Positions 1-18,009 are shown, counted from the first letter of the stretch. The stretch is DNA of 64,000 bases from Homalodisca vitripennis (GCF_021130785.1 NC_060213.1:68215001-68279000); one strand, 5' to 3'. The notes: a model not told the origin generated them from the sequence alone. A program made the numbers and translations.

Positions 1-563
1 AGAAACTCGAGATTTGACAGAGATAGCTCTACAATTGGTTAAATTGGAAGCGGGTAAATAATCCTACTCTTCCAACTAAACTTTCTGTTTATATAATTGA
101 TTACTAAGATGCATGAAAATATTCTTATTTAGTTGGTAGTTACATAGTACGTTTATTATAAATATTAATTTTATGTCTTTTAAACAATAATTTCCAGTTT
201 ATAAAAATTATAATACCTTGATCTTAATTGGTCCCTAGCTTAGAAATTTTAGAAAATGGTAACATAAATAATATTTGTAACCGAGTTATCTTAAATTTAA
301 AGACTGATTTGGATATAAACCGCACAAAATATAATAACATTATTTTATTTGCAAAATTTGTGTTTTAATTAATATGAGTAAATTCAATTGTAGTACTCTT
401 ACGTTATCCAAACATTAGCTACGCTGAAGCTTATGTTTACTTGATTATTGTTTAAAAAGGAAGGGTAACTTAGGAAGAAGAAACTGATAAACTGTTTACG
501 TATCCAGGAATCCGATAGAACTTAAAAAGATGGATTGCAAATCAACAGACCTCCACAATAACG

Positions 564-566
<3 letters not shown>

Positions 567-611
<45 letters not shown>
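567..611. repeat. (AT)n microsatellite
   Basis: Uninterrupted AT dinucleotides, about 22 units. Confidence 0.98.
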
Positions 612-617
<6 letters not shown>

Positions 618-882
618 GGATTAAAACAAAATATATATGCTTATTTTCTACTCCAGGGTCTTTATGTCAATATTTATCGCTGAGACAATATATTTTAGGA
701 TTGTAGTAATAGTTTCTTATCCATTTATTACCAACTATCTGGCAATTTTATGTGCTAATAATATTCACTCTTAAATATACAAAAATGTTTTAGAAAATTT
801 TTCATATAAAAGACAGAATTAGTTATATGTGTAACATTTAGTTTTATTCAAGTATGATTCAATCATGATTAGATTGTTTGCC

Positions 883-883
<1 letters not shown>

Positions 884-935
<52 letters not shown>
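884..935. repeat. (AT)n microsatellite
   Basis: About 26 AT units. An adjoining open frame encodes only Tyr-Ile repeats. Confidence 0.98.
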
Positions 936-938
<3 letters not shown>

Positions 939-3312
939 ACCTTTCAATGAAAAAAGAAAATGTTTCAATAAAACCAACAAAACTTCAATATTACAAAGTA
1001 TCAGGTATCAAGTATTACGGTTTATTTTCTTCAACCTTATCCGCTACTGTTTATGAATGATTCCATTGTGTATTTACGTATTCAGGCGTAAACAAAGCTT
1101 TTCTACTGAATACTTGTTTACTTGAATACGTTGTCCAAAAATTGTTTACAGATCAATCATAATCACCATTGAAATTCAAAATAAGGAGCATTGTTTGTGA
1201 TTTGATACGAGTAGATAGATGTATTATGTTTTGTTTTATGTTATATATTCAGTAGACAAGCAGTAATTTAAAAACTGTAAAGGGACTCTGGCGTAACTAA
1301 AGAATTTTCCTGTACATTGTTTCAATGTCTAGCATTCTTTTGACTTGTATGTAGAAATCATACAAATAAGCAAATGGGTAAATGTAGTTCAAAGCTTTTT
1401 TAAATCCTGTAGTGATTTATCCTTGTGAGGCATGCGATTATTTGATATTCGAGTCAGTACAAAGGTAAGCCACCACTCTTTTACCTCTGACAGTAACTAC
1501 GACTTCCACCTCACGGTAATGCCAAAAGCGATGCAATCTCATAATTCAATCACTTGTCAAAATAAATTGTATTCTTCTTTCCACTTCAGAAAAAATATTA
1601 TAGTAAAGTTTTCCAAAAAGAAAAGAAAAGATTGTTCAGTTTAAATTATTTCCCTAAACGTTCTCTATAAGAGAATTTCTGAAACTGTAGTGTGTAAATG
1701 TATTTGGAAAGAGGATGTTAGATTTAAATTTTGTTATAAAAATGTTTTGAAATATACAGACTTAAGGTTTGCTAATGTCACAAACAGCTAAATTGTTCCT
1801 TTAAAACTATTTTCTCATATAGAGGAGCTAAATATTGTCACCATTATGACATTGACTATATCATCAAGCATTAACATTAACAAGCAAACTGTATTGGTGG
1901 TGATTTGAATACAAATAAATTATGGATCCCTAATTAGAAAGTGAAGTACCGGATATTGCAAAATAATTTTTAACCGCTATATCATCCTTATAATGTTAAT
2001 TATATTATAAAATAGTCCATTAGTCAGATGTATTAGGTAAATTACTGAACAGCTGAAATATTCATAATACTTTTACTTAAAAAATTTTTATAATTTTTTG
2101 TAGGCATTCAGGATATTTTTATTCTAGGTCCATAAAGAACGGAGTAGTGAATTTTGTCTAAGTTTGAACGTCGTTACATTGAAACACATGTGGCAGTTTT
2201 GGTACCAAGGTTCAACTTCTTTGTGATTTTGTTTAATCTGGTTGAACCGACCATGTATGCAATGGAGAAGAAATCATTTAATATTTTGGAAAAAAAGAAT
2301 TATAAATTTGTATGGAGATACAGCTCATCATTAATGACGGTTATGTAGCCCGGATTTTCAAATGTTTCGTAGTCAGTTTGTTACCAGGGTGCAATGCAAC
2401 TATATATATCTTAGGTAGTAATGTTTATAATTTAATATGATATATTTATACAATGAGTGAGTAAACTTGGTACGCTGTTTTTACCAACATGATCATTCCA
2501 AAAAATGAAGACTATTTCACATCATGTTATATCCTAATGTAATAGAATTAACCCTGCGGGGACAAACTAATGATAATGCTGTGGAGATCAGCCGATGCAT
2601 ACAATGTTACAGATAGTATTTAATAGAGAAATTTTAATAAAAATTTAAAACTTTTACAAAATATTAAGCAATTATAAGAAGATTTTATAGTTGCATATTT
2701 TTTGATATCTCTAAAGAATCATAAAGATATTTTGTAATCTACATAAAATATAGATACATTGAGAAAATTACAACTATATCTTATTTATAAAAACGCCATT
2801 GATATTGTTTTTAGTTCACATAGTCTCTGTATTTTTATAATTCAGGAATAAGTTTAATTATGAAAAAAAGACACAGAAATTCGGAACAATTATTATTGAA
2901 TTACTGTCAGTAAAATTATGTTACCTAAAGTAAAATTTTACCTAAATAAAAAAATTATGGTAAAGAGTAAAAATAAAGCCATACTGAACTTTTGGAAAGG
3001 TTAATTAAGTAAGAAATATCGTGGATTCTTATGTATTTTTACCTGATAAAGCTAATAAAATAGGTTTCAGAACTGTACCTGTAGTAGTTTTTGAGGGATT
3101 CAGGGTTAAATGCAAAAAATTGGGGCACGAAACAATGTTTTTTTTAAGTTTGATGTACAATAACTTTGTTAAATTGGTAATAAATACATAAAATCAACAA
3201 AAATTAATTGTAGAGAATTTAATTCTGAGAAAATTGATATAATCAAAGTCTAAAATGAAACAGAAATAAGTACCAAAAAATCGATTTTATTCAGTATAAT
3301 ACATTACTAGTT
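936..3312. other. AT-rich non-coding stretch
   Basis: Only short chance frames (1432-1644, 2154-2348) without motifs. Nothing else recognised. Confidence 0.6.
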
Positions 3313-4300
3313 TTAAGCAAAATTAATCAGGTTTGGGCCAACCATACGCACCTTTTTATAATAGATGTTCGAAATGAGGCCATCATTATCAATAAATTTT
3401 GCAGGACGTTTGTGTATTGCTTTTGTTGCGTTTCTTAATTTTTCAGGACTTCCCTGTATATGCACAGCCGAATCCATAATACGGACAATTAATTCATCAC
3501 GAGAATTCACTTTTGTCTTGTATACAATGTCTTTCATCCATCCCCAGATGCAATAATCCAATGGAGATAGATCTGGTGATCTTGGTGGCCAAGGGTGAAG
3601 GCCTCCACGACCAATCCAGTGTCCAGGAAATTGATGATTTAAGTAAGCAGAAACGGCACGTGAAAAGTGGGGAGGTGCTCCGTCATGCTGGAAGTACAAA
3701 TTTTGTTTGAGATGTAAAGGAACATTCTCTAACAGCTGCGGCAACTCTTCTTGAAGGAAATGCAAATAGAACTCAGCATTTAGGCGTCCAGGTAATATGA
3801 AAGGTCCAATCAGCCGATTGTGCAAAAGGCCACACCAGACATTGACGCTAAATCGGTGTTGAAAGTTCTGTTCCACGACCTCATGTGGATTTTCTTCTGC
3901 CCATGAGTGTTTCATTGTGCAAGTTATTGACACCATCCCGAGTGAATTGTGCCTCATCCGTAAACAAAATACGCTTGTAGAGTTGATTATTAATATTCAA
4001 AAAGTTGCGAAACTCCAAGCGAAGCGGACCATCCCCTAGCTGTAGATGTTGAACCTTTTGTTTATGAAACGGATAAAATTTGTTTCGATTAAGTGACCTC
4101 CACACCGTTGACTGCGAAACTCCTATCCGCCTAGAAAATACGTCGTGTACTTACACCTGGACTGCGATGAACAGCATTAATAACAATATCATCATCAAGT
4201 TGGGACAGCTCGTTCATAATTGGTTCTAGTACTTGGTAGTGATCCTGTTTTCCCGAAGAGTACGAAAAGTTCCTGAAATTGTTGTTCGGTAATACAGCCT
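3313..4300 (-). pseudogene. Tc1/mariner-superfamily transposase relic (DD41D spacing)
   Basis: Broken DDE transposase read right to left. Intact proteins of this class cut and paste their own element. From the N-terminal side one sees a helix-turn-helix-like stretch (RRIGVSQSTVWRSL), then the first catalytic Asp in LFTDEAQF (codon 3956-3958), the second in QHDGAPPH (3682-3684) and the third in SPLDYCIWG (3556-3558). There are 41 residues between the second and third Asp, unlike 34 in mariner or Tc1. The conserved WIGRGG and WPPRSPDLSPLD blocks are typical of insect Tc3-like genes. The frame shifts near 3907-3917 (an apparent extra A), near 4127-4135 (a T run with a stop) and probably again near 4190-4210, so the gene is dead. 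The longest open stretch is 3313-3957. No terminal inverted repeats were found. The superfamily call is firm. Placing it in the DD41D group rests only on the count. Confidence 0.85.
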
Positions 4301-4490
4301 AATTTGTATGAATTTAATGTATAAAACTATTGATGGTAATGCGGTTCATATGAAATTTTGGTTTATTTTCCTCTATATATGAATCATTTAACATATATTT
4401 CTATACATTACATAGTGAAATATTTATTTGCTTGATTCTATAGAAACGACTGAAAAAACTAGTTTATTTGAGCTTATTTTATGGTAAATG

Positions 4491-4617
<127 letters not shown>

Positions 4618-4999
4618 TATCCTGGGCGAGTTTCTTTTGCCTTTTAGCGATTAAATAGTGTGAATATTTCATGTAAAACGAATAAATGTGTTTCAAAACT
4701 AGTCCGGTACAAAAAAACGCATTTAGAGACATTACAGGAGGAGTGGCTGTATATCACTACTATAACTGTAACACCGGCTTTTGATAGTTTTGGGTCAACA
4801 ATGCACGTTGCACAATAGATGTTTGTTGAAGTTCTAACTAATGTGTGTTGTATTTTGTAAACAATATTACTATGATTTATTCAGCTAATGGATCTCTTTT
4901 CACGGATAGTAGCTGTCTCCGCTGGAATGGATGTAACTATGAGTTTCACCCTTTAACTAGATAACCTTTAGGAAACGAAATGGGATAAATTCACTTCTG

Positions 5000-5135
5000 T
5001 CTGTCTGTGAGCACGATATCTCTAAAAAACCTAATTCATACACATGATTCATTACTTCATATGAAAAACTGTGTTTAGTGATGGTGCATGTCACTGCATT
5101 GGTTGTGGCTGAGAGTCAGCGAACATTCGTATATA
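5000..5135 (+). repeat. Dispersed repeat (CTGTCTGT-GATATCTC family), copy 1
   Basis: CTGTCTGTCTGTGAGCACGA then TATCTCTAAAAAACC, TTCATATGAAAAACTG and GTGATGGTGCATGTCACTG. The same ordered landmarks appear at 36320-36445. Such CTGTCTG/GATATCTC modules occur in many invertebrate genomes. Confidence 0.55.
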
Positions 5136-5639
5136 TGTTTAACTTCTACTTGTAGTCTTTGATTTTCCTATGAGAAAATTATTTATTAAAAATAAATATT
5201 ATAAATAATTTTTCCATTTAATAGTTGAGAGATATTGTTCTTATTTCACCATCCAAAGTATTATCCAATTTAATTATTTTGTAAAATTTATAAGAGAGTT
5301 AATAGAAATTATAGTAAATTGCTTTGAATTTAAGAGTGACAAAAGGTATAATTTTTAAGCAAATCATTCAACTTTTAAAAACCATCATCTAGGGAATCCG
5401 CACTTATAGGGAATCCAAATTTTTCTGTCAATCGGTCTCATTTAGTTGTTTCATAAAATCTATTATTAAACCTTGTAACTCCTGGGGTTGTATATTTTAA
5501 ATTTATATATCATTGAAATACTTTTTAAATTTAAATGAACCAGAGAAATATATTATTACGTGGAAAAATTTAGTTAATCTGTATATTCCGGAAATTATTT
5601 CATGGAAACTGAAGGTTATTATTGAAACTTATGATAGGA

Positions 5640-6935
5640 AAGGAATATCCAATATTAAAACTTGTTTTAAGTAAACTCAGTATTTATTTTTTATTTCTAC
5701 CTGACTAATTTTATTTGGATTATTCTTTTTGGGATTGTCTTCCTTATCGGGATTGTTGTAAAAAATCTTAATTACAAAACCTTTAAACATTATTATTATT
5801 AACTTCACTTTGCAAGAATATTGAACTTAGAGATAAATTCATTACCTAAAAAGAACTTTTATTTACTTAAAATATCCTGATTTGTAAAAAAAGTATATGT
5901 AGCAATAATAAATTTATATCAGTAATTTATTAAAAACGAGTAATTCATAGAATTGATAAAATATTGTTGGAGAAAAGGATTTTTCAATCACATTTTATTT
6001 ATTTTACAAATAGATCTATCTCAACAATCACATTTTGTAAAATAAATTATTCCAAAAACTACTTTTGAGTTTTACAACCTCTAAAACGATTTCTTTATAT
6101 ATTACAGTTAATATCATGTGGAGCGCTTATGTGTGGAAATATGTTGTAGCTAATTATATTACTTTCTTCTTTGCTCAAATTTATCCATGCGTAAATGGAA
6201 AAAAGGTCACTACTAATGAATATTACTTTTCCTATGTGTGCCACCAATCATTCCATATTTATATAGTAAGGAGAACTCGTTGAGGCTATGATAATAATAA
6301 ATTAAACTTTTAGCTTTCCTGTAAAATAAGTTTTATGTGCTCCAAAAAAGTTAACAGGTATATAGACCAAGGAATACATAATTTTAAATGTTGCTAAAGT
6401 TAAATACGTATTTATTTTTCATTACTACTTTACTAATTGTATTTGGATTACTATATTTACAATTTTTTTCCTTTTTGGCATAGTTATACAAAATCGTAAT
6501 TACAAAACTTTTTAATATGATTATTATTAACTCTACATTACATGAATATTGAACTTAGAGATAATTTAATTACTTAAAAAGAGCGTTTCATATACTTAAA
6601 ATATCCTGATTTTTTAAGAAATATACTTACAATAATAAAGTTATATCAGTAATTTATAAAAAATTAATAAGGATGTATTCACAGATTTGGTCAAATACTG
6701 TTACAGTGAAGTCGTAGGTTTTTTCCAATAACATTGAATTTGTTTTACAAACATATTTATCTCAACATTGACATATATGATATGTCAATCACAATTTATA
6801 AAGCAAATGATTCCAAAAACTAGTTTTGAATGTCACTTTTCCTATATGTGCCTTTCAAACAATTTTTAAACTTTAATAATTTATTAAGTTTAACAAATTT
6901 AGCACAAGGAGGAGCTCGACTAAAAGGTTTCATTT
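5640..6935. repeat. Segmental tandem duplication, ~730-bp offset
   Basis: The segment 5640-6270 recurs at about 6369-6935. Shared stretches include AATATTGAACTTAGAGATAA, TTAAAATATCCTGATTT, TATATCAGTAATTTAT and ATTCCAAAAACTA(C/G)TTTTGA. Both copies also share CACTTTTCCTATxTGTGCC and an AAGGAG.A.CTCG block. The second copy has lost about 100 bp after ACTAGTTTTGAATG relative to the first. Non-coding. Confidence 0.88.
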
Positions 6936-6939
6936 TTAA

Positions 6940-9039
6940 TGAAAGACTGTTCTATGCAAAAACCGTCTCCGTACTCTTTGAGAAGAGAAGAATGGGAAAC
7001 TATCCCATCACACACAAACCACCCAGACAGCAAGAAGTTGAGCGGAAATAAGATTCATAAAGGACAAGTTTTCTTCGTTCGTTTCAGTTTATTTCTTCCC
7101 TCATTTTTCTTTAACTGAAATTTCCCTCTAATAATTTTTGTTTTATATAGATGTATGATGATTAAATGTAACAAACAATGTATTACTGCAACAATCTGCG
7201 TTTAAAATAACTTTAAATGCATTTTACCTTTATGATTATGTTCTCTTTATTTTAAACTTTCCAGAGACTGTAAGAAACTAAATAAGCAGAACAAATATTT
7301 AAAGATTAATTGAAATAACTGTAATTATACTTTTGATATAATATAACACTTCTTCCCCTTACATAAGTTATAAATAAAGTTATGAAATATATGGGTCCAT
7401 AGGTAATGTATTTGTGTTGTTATTAATTTTAATCCTTAAAAATTTCTTATTGTTATGCTAGTTTTACGGTATTCGTTAAATCATAAGGAGATTGTAGTCT
7501 ACAATATTAACATTTAATTAGGTATTCATTGACTAGGCAATTTCTTGATTCCATTGCCACAAGAAAAGTATTGAATCACAGCTTTTATATAACAGAGATT
7601 AACATAATAGTAGTTATTGCTACAGTACTTTGCCACTACAATATTCTTTTTTATAACTAATTATTATTTCTTTAGAAATAGCTTTGAATTATTAAAGAAA
7701 ATTTTCCAAATAAATAGCATAGATAATTATTGGTTAAGGTTTTTTTTTGACAAATCTATGAATTGAAATTAGTAGGCTAAGTGGTCGGTTTATTTCTATT
7801 ATCTGCAAATAAATATAAACATTAGGAAATTTGAACTTAACTATATTTTATTTTAAAAGAAACCTATTTAACCTTCAAATTCTGTCATGAAAACTGTATT
7901 AGATGTGAATAAAGCATTTGATAGGTATTTTAAAATTTATTCCCTCTACGACTGTAAAATTAGTTTTATATCCTACCATATCTCATTGCTTAATACTGAA
8001 ATCCCTATTTATTAACTCCAGTTAGTATAAGCTATAACTTCAAATTAATTGAATTAATCAATGAATGATTTGTTTTATCCGCTTATTATGAAAAAGTTAC
8101 CGCATGTATGCATTTAACTACACAACAAAGTTTTATCTACTCCTCTGTAACTTACCAACTCTTTAAGTTTTTCTTAACTGTAAACTGTATTTATAGTAAA
8201 TGAACGCAATATAACGTTTAAAAAGTTTCGTTCGAAAATCTAATTAAATCTTCATACATGTATCATTATAGAAAGTAACTAAAACTGTATATTTTAATAT
8301 CATTGGCAGAAATATTATCACTACCTGTTTCGTATGATAAAAAATTCTTATAGCAGTGTCATCATATACCTGTGTTACGTGATATTACCATCGTAACGTT
8401 ACTTGCAAAGTTTTTTTTTCATGTGAAATACCGCCTACCTTGAGTTAAAGAACTTCACTTGGCGTATGAGAATATTATTATGTTTAATTAACTTTACAAA
8501 TAGACTAATACTATCTATAAAATACGCGTATTATAATATTATTATCAATTACGGTTATACAAACTGTATCCAAAAAATGTTTACGGGAATATCTGTTATA
8601 AATCCTTAAAGGATATAACCATCTATAAGAATCAAGGATTTTTGAACTGTATTATCTTTCATTGTGTAAACTGTTATTCTAGTTTTAATTTCAGTCAAAA
8701 AAATATAGAATATCTAAAAAAGAAATAAATTACGTTTTTACGTAAGCTATTATTGTAGTTAGTTATTTTAATGTGGTTAATAATAAATTAAATCTGAAAC
8801 TAAAACGGGTTTAAATGATGATAGCGCCATTCGCAATTTGATCGTTAGCCAAAGCACATGTTACTGTATACGAGTACCAACAGGTAAGATATACAGAGCA
8901 AGATCAGGGTGTATATACACGTTTAGCTACTTCTAGCTTCTATATGTATCTGTAACGTGTCTATAGTAAGGTTAGTTTCTATAAACCAATTACAACTATT
9001 TTTGTTTTAGTATAAGAGCGATCAATTGTGTTCTAAACT
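6940..9039. other. AT-rich non-coding stretch
   Basis: No repeat partner, coding signal or RNA gene recognised. Confidence 0.6.
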
Positions 9040-10310
9040 AATAACCCTTTATTTTAAAAACGCACAAGTTCCAATGGAATCCAATAATTAAACTCAGTAT
9101 AACTTGATATAAATTTTAATATAAATAAATACCAATAATATACAACACCAAGCTATCTTTTTTTTACTTTTAATATATTCTCAATTATTTCGTATTTATA
9201 ACCCATTAAAAGTTCACATGTCCAGCCTTAAGATTAACAATCAATCAAAGCATCAATAATTGTGTCCTTCAAGTTCTCAGTGCTAATATTTTCAACACTA
9301 ACTCAAAATAAAAATCTTCATTGAATTTCAAAATAAAATGATCTTCTTCCAATATAAAATGAAACAAATAATAAAATAAGATTTCTTCTCAAAATAAAAA
9401 TCAAACAAATTAAGGTAATATTAATAATTAATATATGAACAAAGACAATGTCCAACCAGTTAAACTCAAAGTTGTATCAATTAAAAGGAACTTATTTCCT
9501 GTAAATTTCCAATTTACGAGATTATTGAATTATCCAGAATAATCTGCTTGGCTTTGAATATTAAATTTAGGAACTTGTAAAAATATATATAGAATCTCAG
9601 AACATAAAATAAATTTTCTTTATCAGTAGGCTATTCCTGATTTAACCAACTTCAACAGGAAAATATCATCAATAAATTTTCTATTTAAATGTTAAATTCT
9701 AACTTTCACAGTACCTCACACATCTCCTGAAGACTTCACCAACTAACAAAAATAGCTGTTATAGATCTATTAATTTAAACTTCAAACTTTAAATTTTGAA
9801 CAGAATTTTAATCTTAAACTCAACCTTCCTACCGAAATATCTATACGGCAAGAGTAGGCTATCACTTATACACGAACTTCTCTCTCTGAGCACACATCAA
9901 ATACTCCCTGAAAAACTTACTTGAATCCACCGGAAGGATCTAGAAGTCCCTCCCACCATCTCATCAAACTAACATTTGCCATTAAAAATTGAGCAAACAC
10001 AATGTCTGAACTGGATGGCACCTATCCAACCCAGACCTGTATCCTGTGCTCAATACCTAGAGACAAAAGGAAGCTTCTAGGCATTCCTCGAACCCGAATC
10101 GACAAGAAATTCAGCACTGCTCAAAGGATCACAATTCTTACAATTCACTTATTATATCAATTTACAATTCTCTTAATCTAAATATAAATATTCCTATAAA
10201 TAATTAAATAATATAGGAAGCATCCTATAGTATCCTACAGGTATCTTACGCTAAAAGCATTCTACTCGCCACCCACTCCGTTATTATTGCGAAACATTCT
10301 ATCTCGAGAT
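9040..10310 (-). other. Strand-asymmetric (G-poor, A/C-rich) block, possible solo LTR
   Basis: For about 1.25 kb the plus strand is markedly poor in G and rich in A and C, unlike both flanks. Read on the minus strand it opens TGTTTCGCAATAATAACGGA (from 10286), has a TATA-like GTATAAGTGATAGCC near 9870, and an AATAAAGGG near 9050 followed by ...GAACACA, which is the layout of a solo LTR. No target duplication was found. A non-LTR or other transcribed unit cannot be excluded. Confidence 0.35.
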
Positions 10311-10319
10311 CAAGAAACT

Positions 10320-14929
<4,610 letters not shown>

Positions 14930-15110
14930 TTCCACTAACCAGTTAATTATAAATGACACCTTTGATTGGCCTCCAATTATCCAATCACAAGGCCACGAAA
15001 GTCAACTCCCGTTATAAACCCGTTAACAAAGTAGACCGCCACAAAAACCTCCTGTCTTACTGTTTCATCCTACACCGGCAGACCCTTCCTTAAGAAACTT
15101 CATAATTTAA
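14930..15110. promoter_or_regulatory. Possible conserved non-coding or regulatory element
   Basis: A locally GC-richer, complex stretch with GATTGGCCTCCAATTATCCA next to ATCACAAGG (CCAAT-box-like pairs) and a Runx-like ACCGCCACAAA. There is no open frame and no repeat partner in the window. Function is speculation from composition only. Confidence 0.2.
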
Positions 15111-15329
15111 TTTATTAAAATTTTGAAATCACTAACTATATTCTAAAATATTTAGCATATAATTTCACCCATCAATATTTTGTAAATAAATTTTAAATTG
15201 CCTATGTAGCAAATGCTACAGTGTGTTTACTGGATTGCGGATTATCTAGTGAACCATGACGTCGTGATTATATTTACAGACTTTATTTGTGAGTGCAAAA
15301 ATATTGACGTCAAAAGTGAAACTCATGAG

Positions 15330-15550
15330 CAACTGGTAATTTTGACTATGAGTGGATATACAAGTCCTGTTAACCTAATTTCTGACAACACTGATTGTAA
15401 CTTTGCTGTAACTTCAATCTTTGACCCGAAAAGCAGTAGAGTTTTTCTTCGGTCTAGATGAACCTGAATATAAAGTTTCAAGCCAGTAGGACCATTTAAC
15501 CTAGTTATCATATTGTTAAGCAGACAGACACAAACGAACAGGCAGACAAA
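15330..15550 (+). repeat. Dispersed repeat core with (CAGA)n tail
   Basis: Ordered blocks: CTTTGACCCGAAAAGCAGTA, TCTAGATGAACCTGAATATA, AGTTTCAAGCCAGTAGGACC, TAGTTATCATATTGTTAAGC, then AGACAGACACAAACGAACAG. The layout ('TTTGACCC...AGTAG... AAAGTTTCA... GGACCATTT... CAGACAGAC') is that of a widespread invertebrate repeat. Short open frames on both strands here are artefacts. Confidence 0.5.
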
Positions 15551-17098
15551 AATTAAGTTTAAAAAGGTGTCTTATAAGTTCTGAAATACTGTGAGGCCCT
15601 GTTTGAATGTAAATTTTAGATCTTAGAGTAAAATGTTCAGTAAACGATAGTAATCACTGTTTTACATGTTCTATTCAATCTTTCGAAGAATTATTGGGAA
15701 TATATTATATTTCTTATTTATTACTTGTCTTAGAGTAAATTTGAAAACGGATTCGGATATCCTGCTTCAAAACGATGTTTTATGTGTTTTACGTTTCCGT
15801 GTGGTTTCAAACGATTGTGTTAAAAGAATCGTTCGAAAATCCCAGACCCTCCATGACAAACAACAAAAAGGGTTTACATTGTCCTCAGTGATTACATGAG
15901 GGCGAGTTGTCGCGTTACTAAAATCAGCAATACTGAAATTTCTCAAAGAGTACGTTTTTTGAAATAAAAATAATATAGGGCAATATACGAGTACAATCTT
16001 ATTTGTTTCTAAGCATATCTTGGTAATTGATTGGCTGAATTCCGCAAGGTAGAAGATTTTTAGGAAATTCCACTATGGTTTATTTAAAACTCAGCGAAGA
16101 TTTGTTTGTACAAGTAATTATTATAGCAAATTACAACACATTATTATTGTAAAGATCGCTTCTAGCTTAGTCGTATGAAGTAGGCAGATTTTGTGACAAA
16201 TGAAATAATAAAGTATTTCTCATTGAATGTTTATGTACATAAGTAAACCATTGTTAATATAAATATAGCTTATAAACAATTTCATATAATTTAAGGTTAC
16301 GTATTTAATTCTATTTGAGTGCAAGGATTAAAATAGAATTGAATCATATCTATTTTATATGGTAAATAGGTTAATATTGTACTTATTATTTCCAAGCAAT
16401 TAGTAATATTAATATTTTTAGGATGTACAATATATTACAAATTAACACAGTTTCCTTTTTATGGTCTGTAAAATTATATTATACGTATTATTTACTGTAC
16501 TCTTATAAAATACCTAATAACGCACACAATGTGTTGTATACGTGAGATTAGTTATTCTTGCCTAATTAAGTTATATTTACAATGAAGTGAACTACAGAAT
16601 CTTTGGTTTTATATTCAAATTTAATCTGTTAAAAAGTTAGTGAAAGAGAAATGTTTCTAATCGTCCAAAAGTTAAACTAAAACTGATGAAATTGTTTAAT
16701 TTAAAGAGTTAAAAATGTATGTAACAGATACACTAATTATTAACTTTCAGATAGGATGATACTAAAAGGATATACTGAATAATTTACAACAATATATCAT
16801 AGCTGTGTATAAATTTTATATATATTTTTATCAAAATGATAAATCTAACATTAATACTTAGGTAATTAACTCCTAACTTAAGTAAATAGGTAACCATTAA
16901 AGATCAATACCTTTTTCACATTAAAATGCCTCCCAACGTCACGTGAAGAGCCATAGTGTGATTTATTAACTCTGCACGTTTCCAATATCAGCAAGGACAC
17001 ACTATCAGCCATTGCTGGGTATAACCTATGCCATTTTAGAATTTATTCCTCCACTTGAAGATTATATTTATTGTTATAATATTGTGTATTACGTATAC

Positions 17099-17271
17099 AG
17101 GGTGTTTTGTTGCATCATCCTCAGGATGTCCCCTATCAGCAATATAAAATTACATAAGGCAACAAAAGATATTTAAAACATTAGTATACCCGTATACAAA
17201 TTCTAATTTTTTTGTCTTTAACGACTAAACAGATAAAATGGTGGTTCCGCATATTTTCAACACCCTATATT
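17099..17271. mobile_element. Small MITE candidate with CAGGGTGTT ends
   Basis: The left end ACAGGGTGTTTTGTTGCATC and the right end ATTTTCAACACCCTAT give a 9-bp inverted terminus (agggtgtt / aacaccct) flanked by TATA on each side. The total is ~173 bp, non-coding. The same kind of terminus marks many insect MITEs. Confidence 0.6.
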
Positions 17272-17637
17272 TATATATTAGGGGAAAGAATTCTGAAAAC
17301 TATATTGAATACATTGTAAGTTATATAATCACATTGTTGCCTTGCTACAACAATAATTGAAAAAAAATATGGAAAATATTGTTGTCATTAGGTGTGATAT
17401 TCTATCCTTTAACCGTAACGTGGTAAATTGTATTTTTTTAATAGTTTTAGTTGAATTGTGTCAGTTTTTAGTTAAAACATACTAGAAAAATCCTTGTATA
17501 TGCATGATATTAAATTTTTAAATCCTCAGAGGTCTGTGTCTAGTGAAATATCAAAAGCTTGTCTAACTGGCGTAACTCTAAACACAGTGACTAACCTAGT
17601 TGTACAGTGTCTTATTCTATTCCTTAATGTTGACGTC

Positions 17638-17722
17638 AATAAATTGGATATATTAAATCCAATTATATATCCAATATAATTATATACAGTATAATTTATA
17701 TTGGATATATTATATACAATTT
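17638..17722. repeat. AT-rich palindromic cluster
   Basis: TTGGATATATTAAATCCAA and the overlapping TTGGATATA / TATATCCAA pairs can form competing hairpins over ~80 bp. No coding. Confidence 0.7.
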
Positions 17723-17756
17723 GCGATAAATTATATTCTTTATTAAATAAACCTTG

Positions 17757-18005
17757 TTCGTAACTTTTCCTGTGCCCTTGCATAATATTTATAAATAAAA
17801 CCCCAGATGACTGTATTATAGGACAATATCAAAAATTTTTATTAATGCAGTAACATCTAATATTCAAAATGATTATTCACAATGTGTGATATTCTAGCCA
17901 TTATTAGAGACAATATCTATCGAATGCATATACAAAGCTGTTCTTAAACTTTTCCTGTGTATCTTTATTTCCATGAAAAAATAAAGCCTGCAGATACCTG
18001 TGGAA
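17757..18005. repeat. Diverged direct repeat ~186 bp apart
   Basis: AACTTTTCCTGTG occurs at 17761 and 17947. Each is followed ~25 bp later by an AAATAAAxCC(c/t)GCAGATxxCTGT-like stretch (17797-17814 and 17981-18001). A neighbouring GTGTGATATTCTA also occurs at 17393 and 17884. Probably an old duplicated element. Confidence 0.5.
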
Positions 18006-18009
18006 CACT

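Noticed and set aside
878..1060. 60-codon open frame beginning with a Tyr-Ile run
   Set aside because: It is translation of an (AT)n microsatellite with a short unrelated tail.
3365..3710. Plus-strand open frames over the transposase
   Set aside because: Antisense shadows of the minus-strand DDE transposase.
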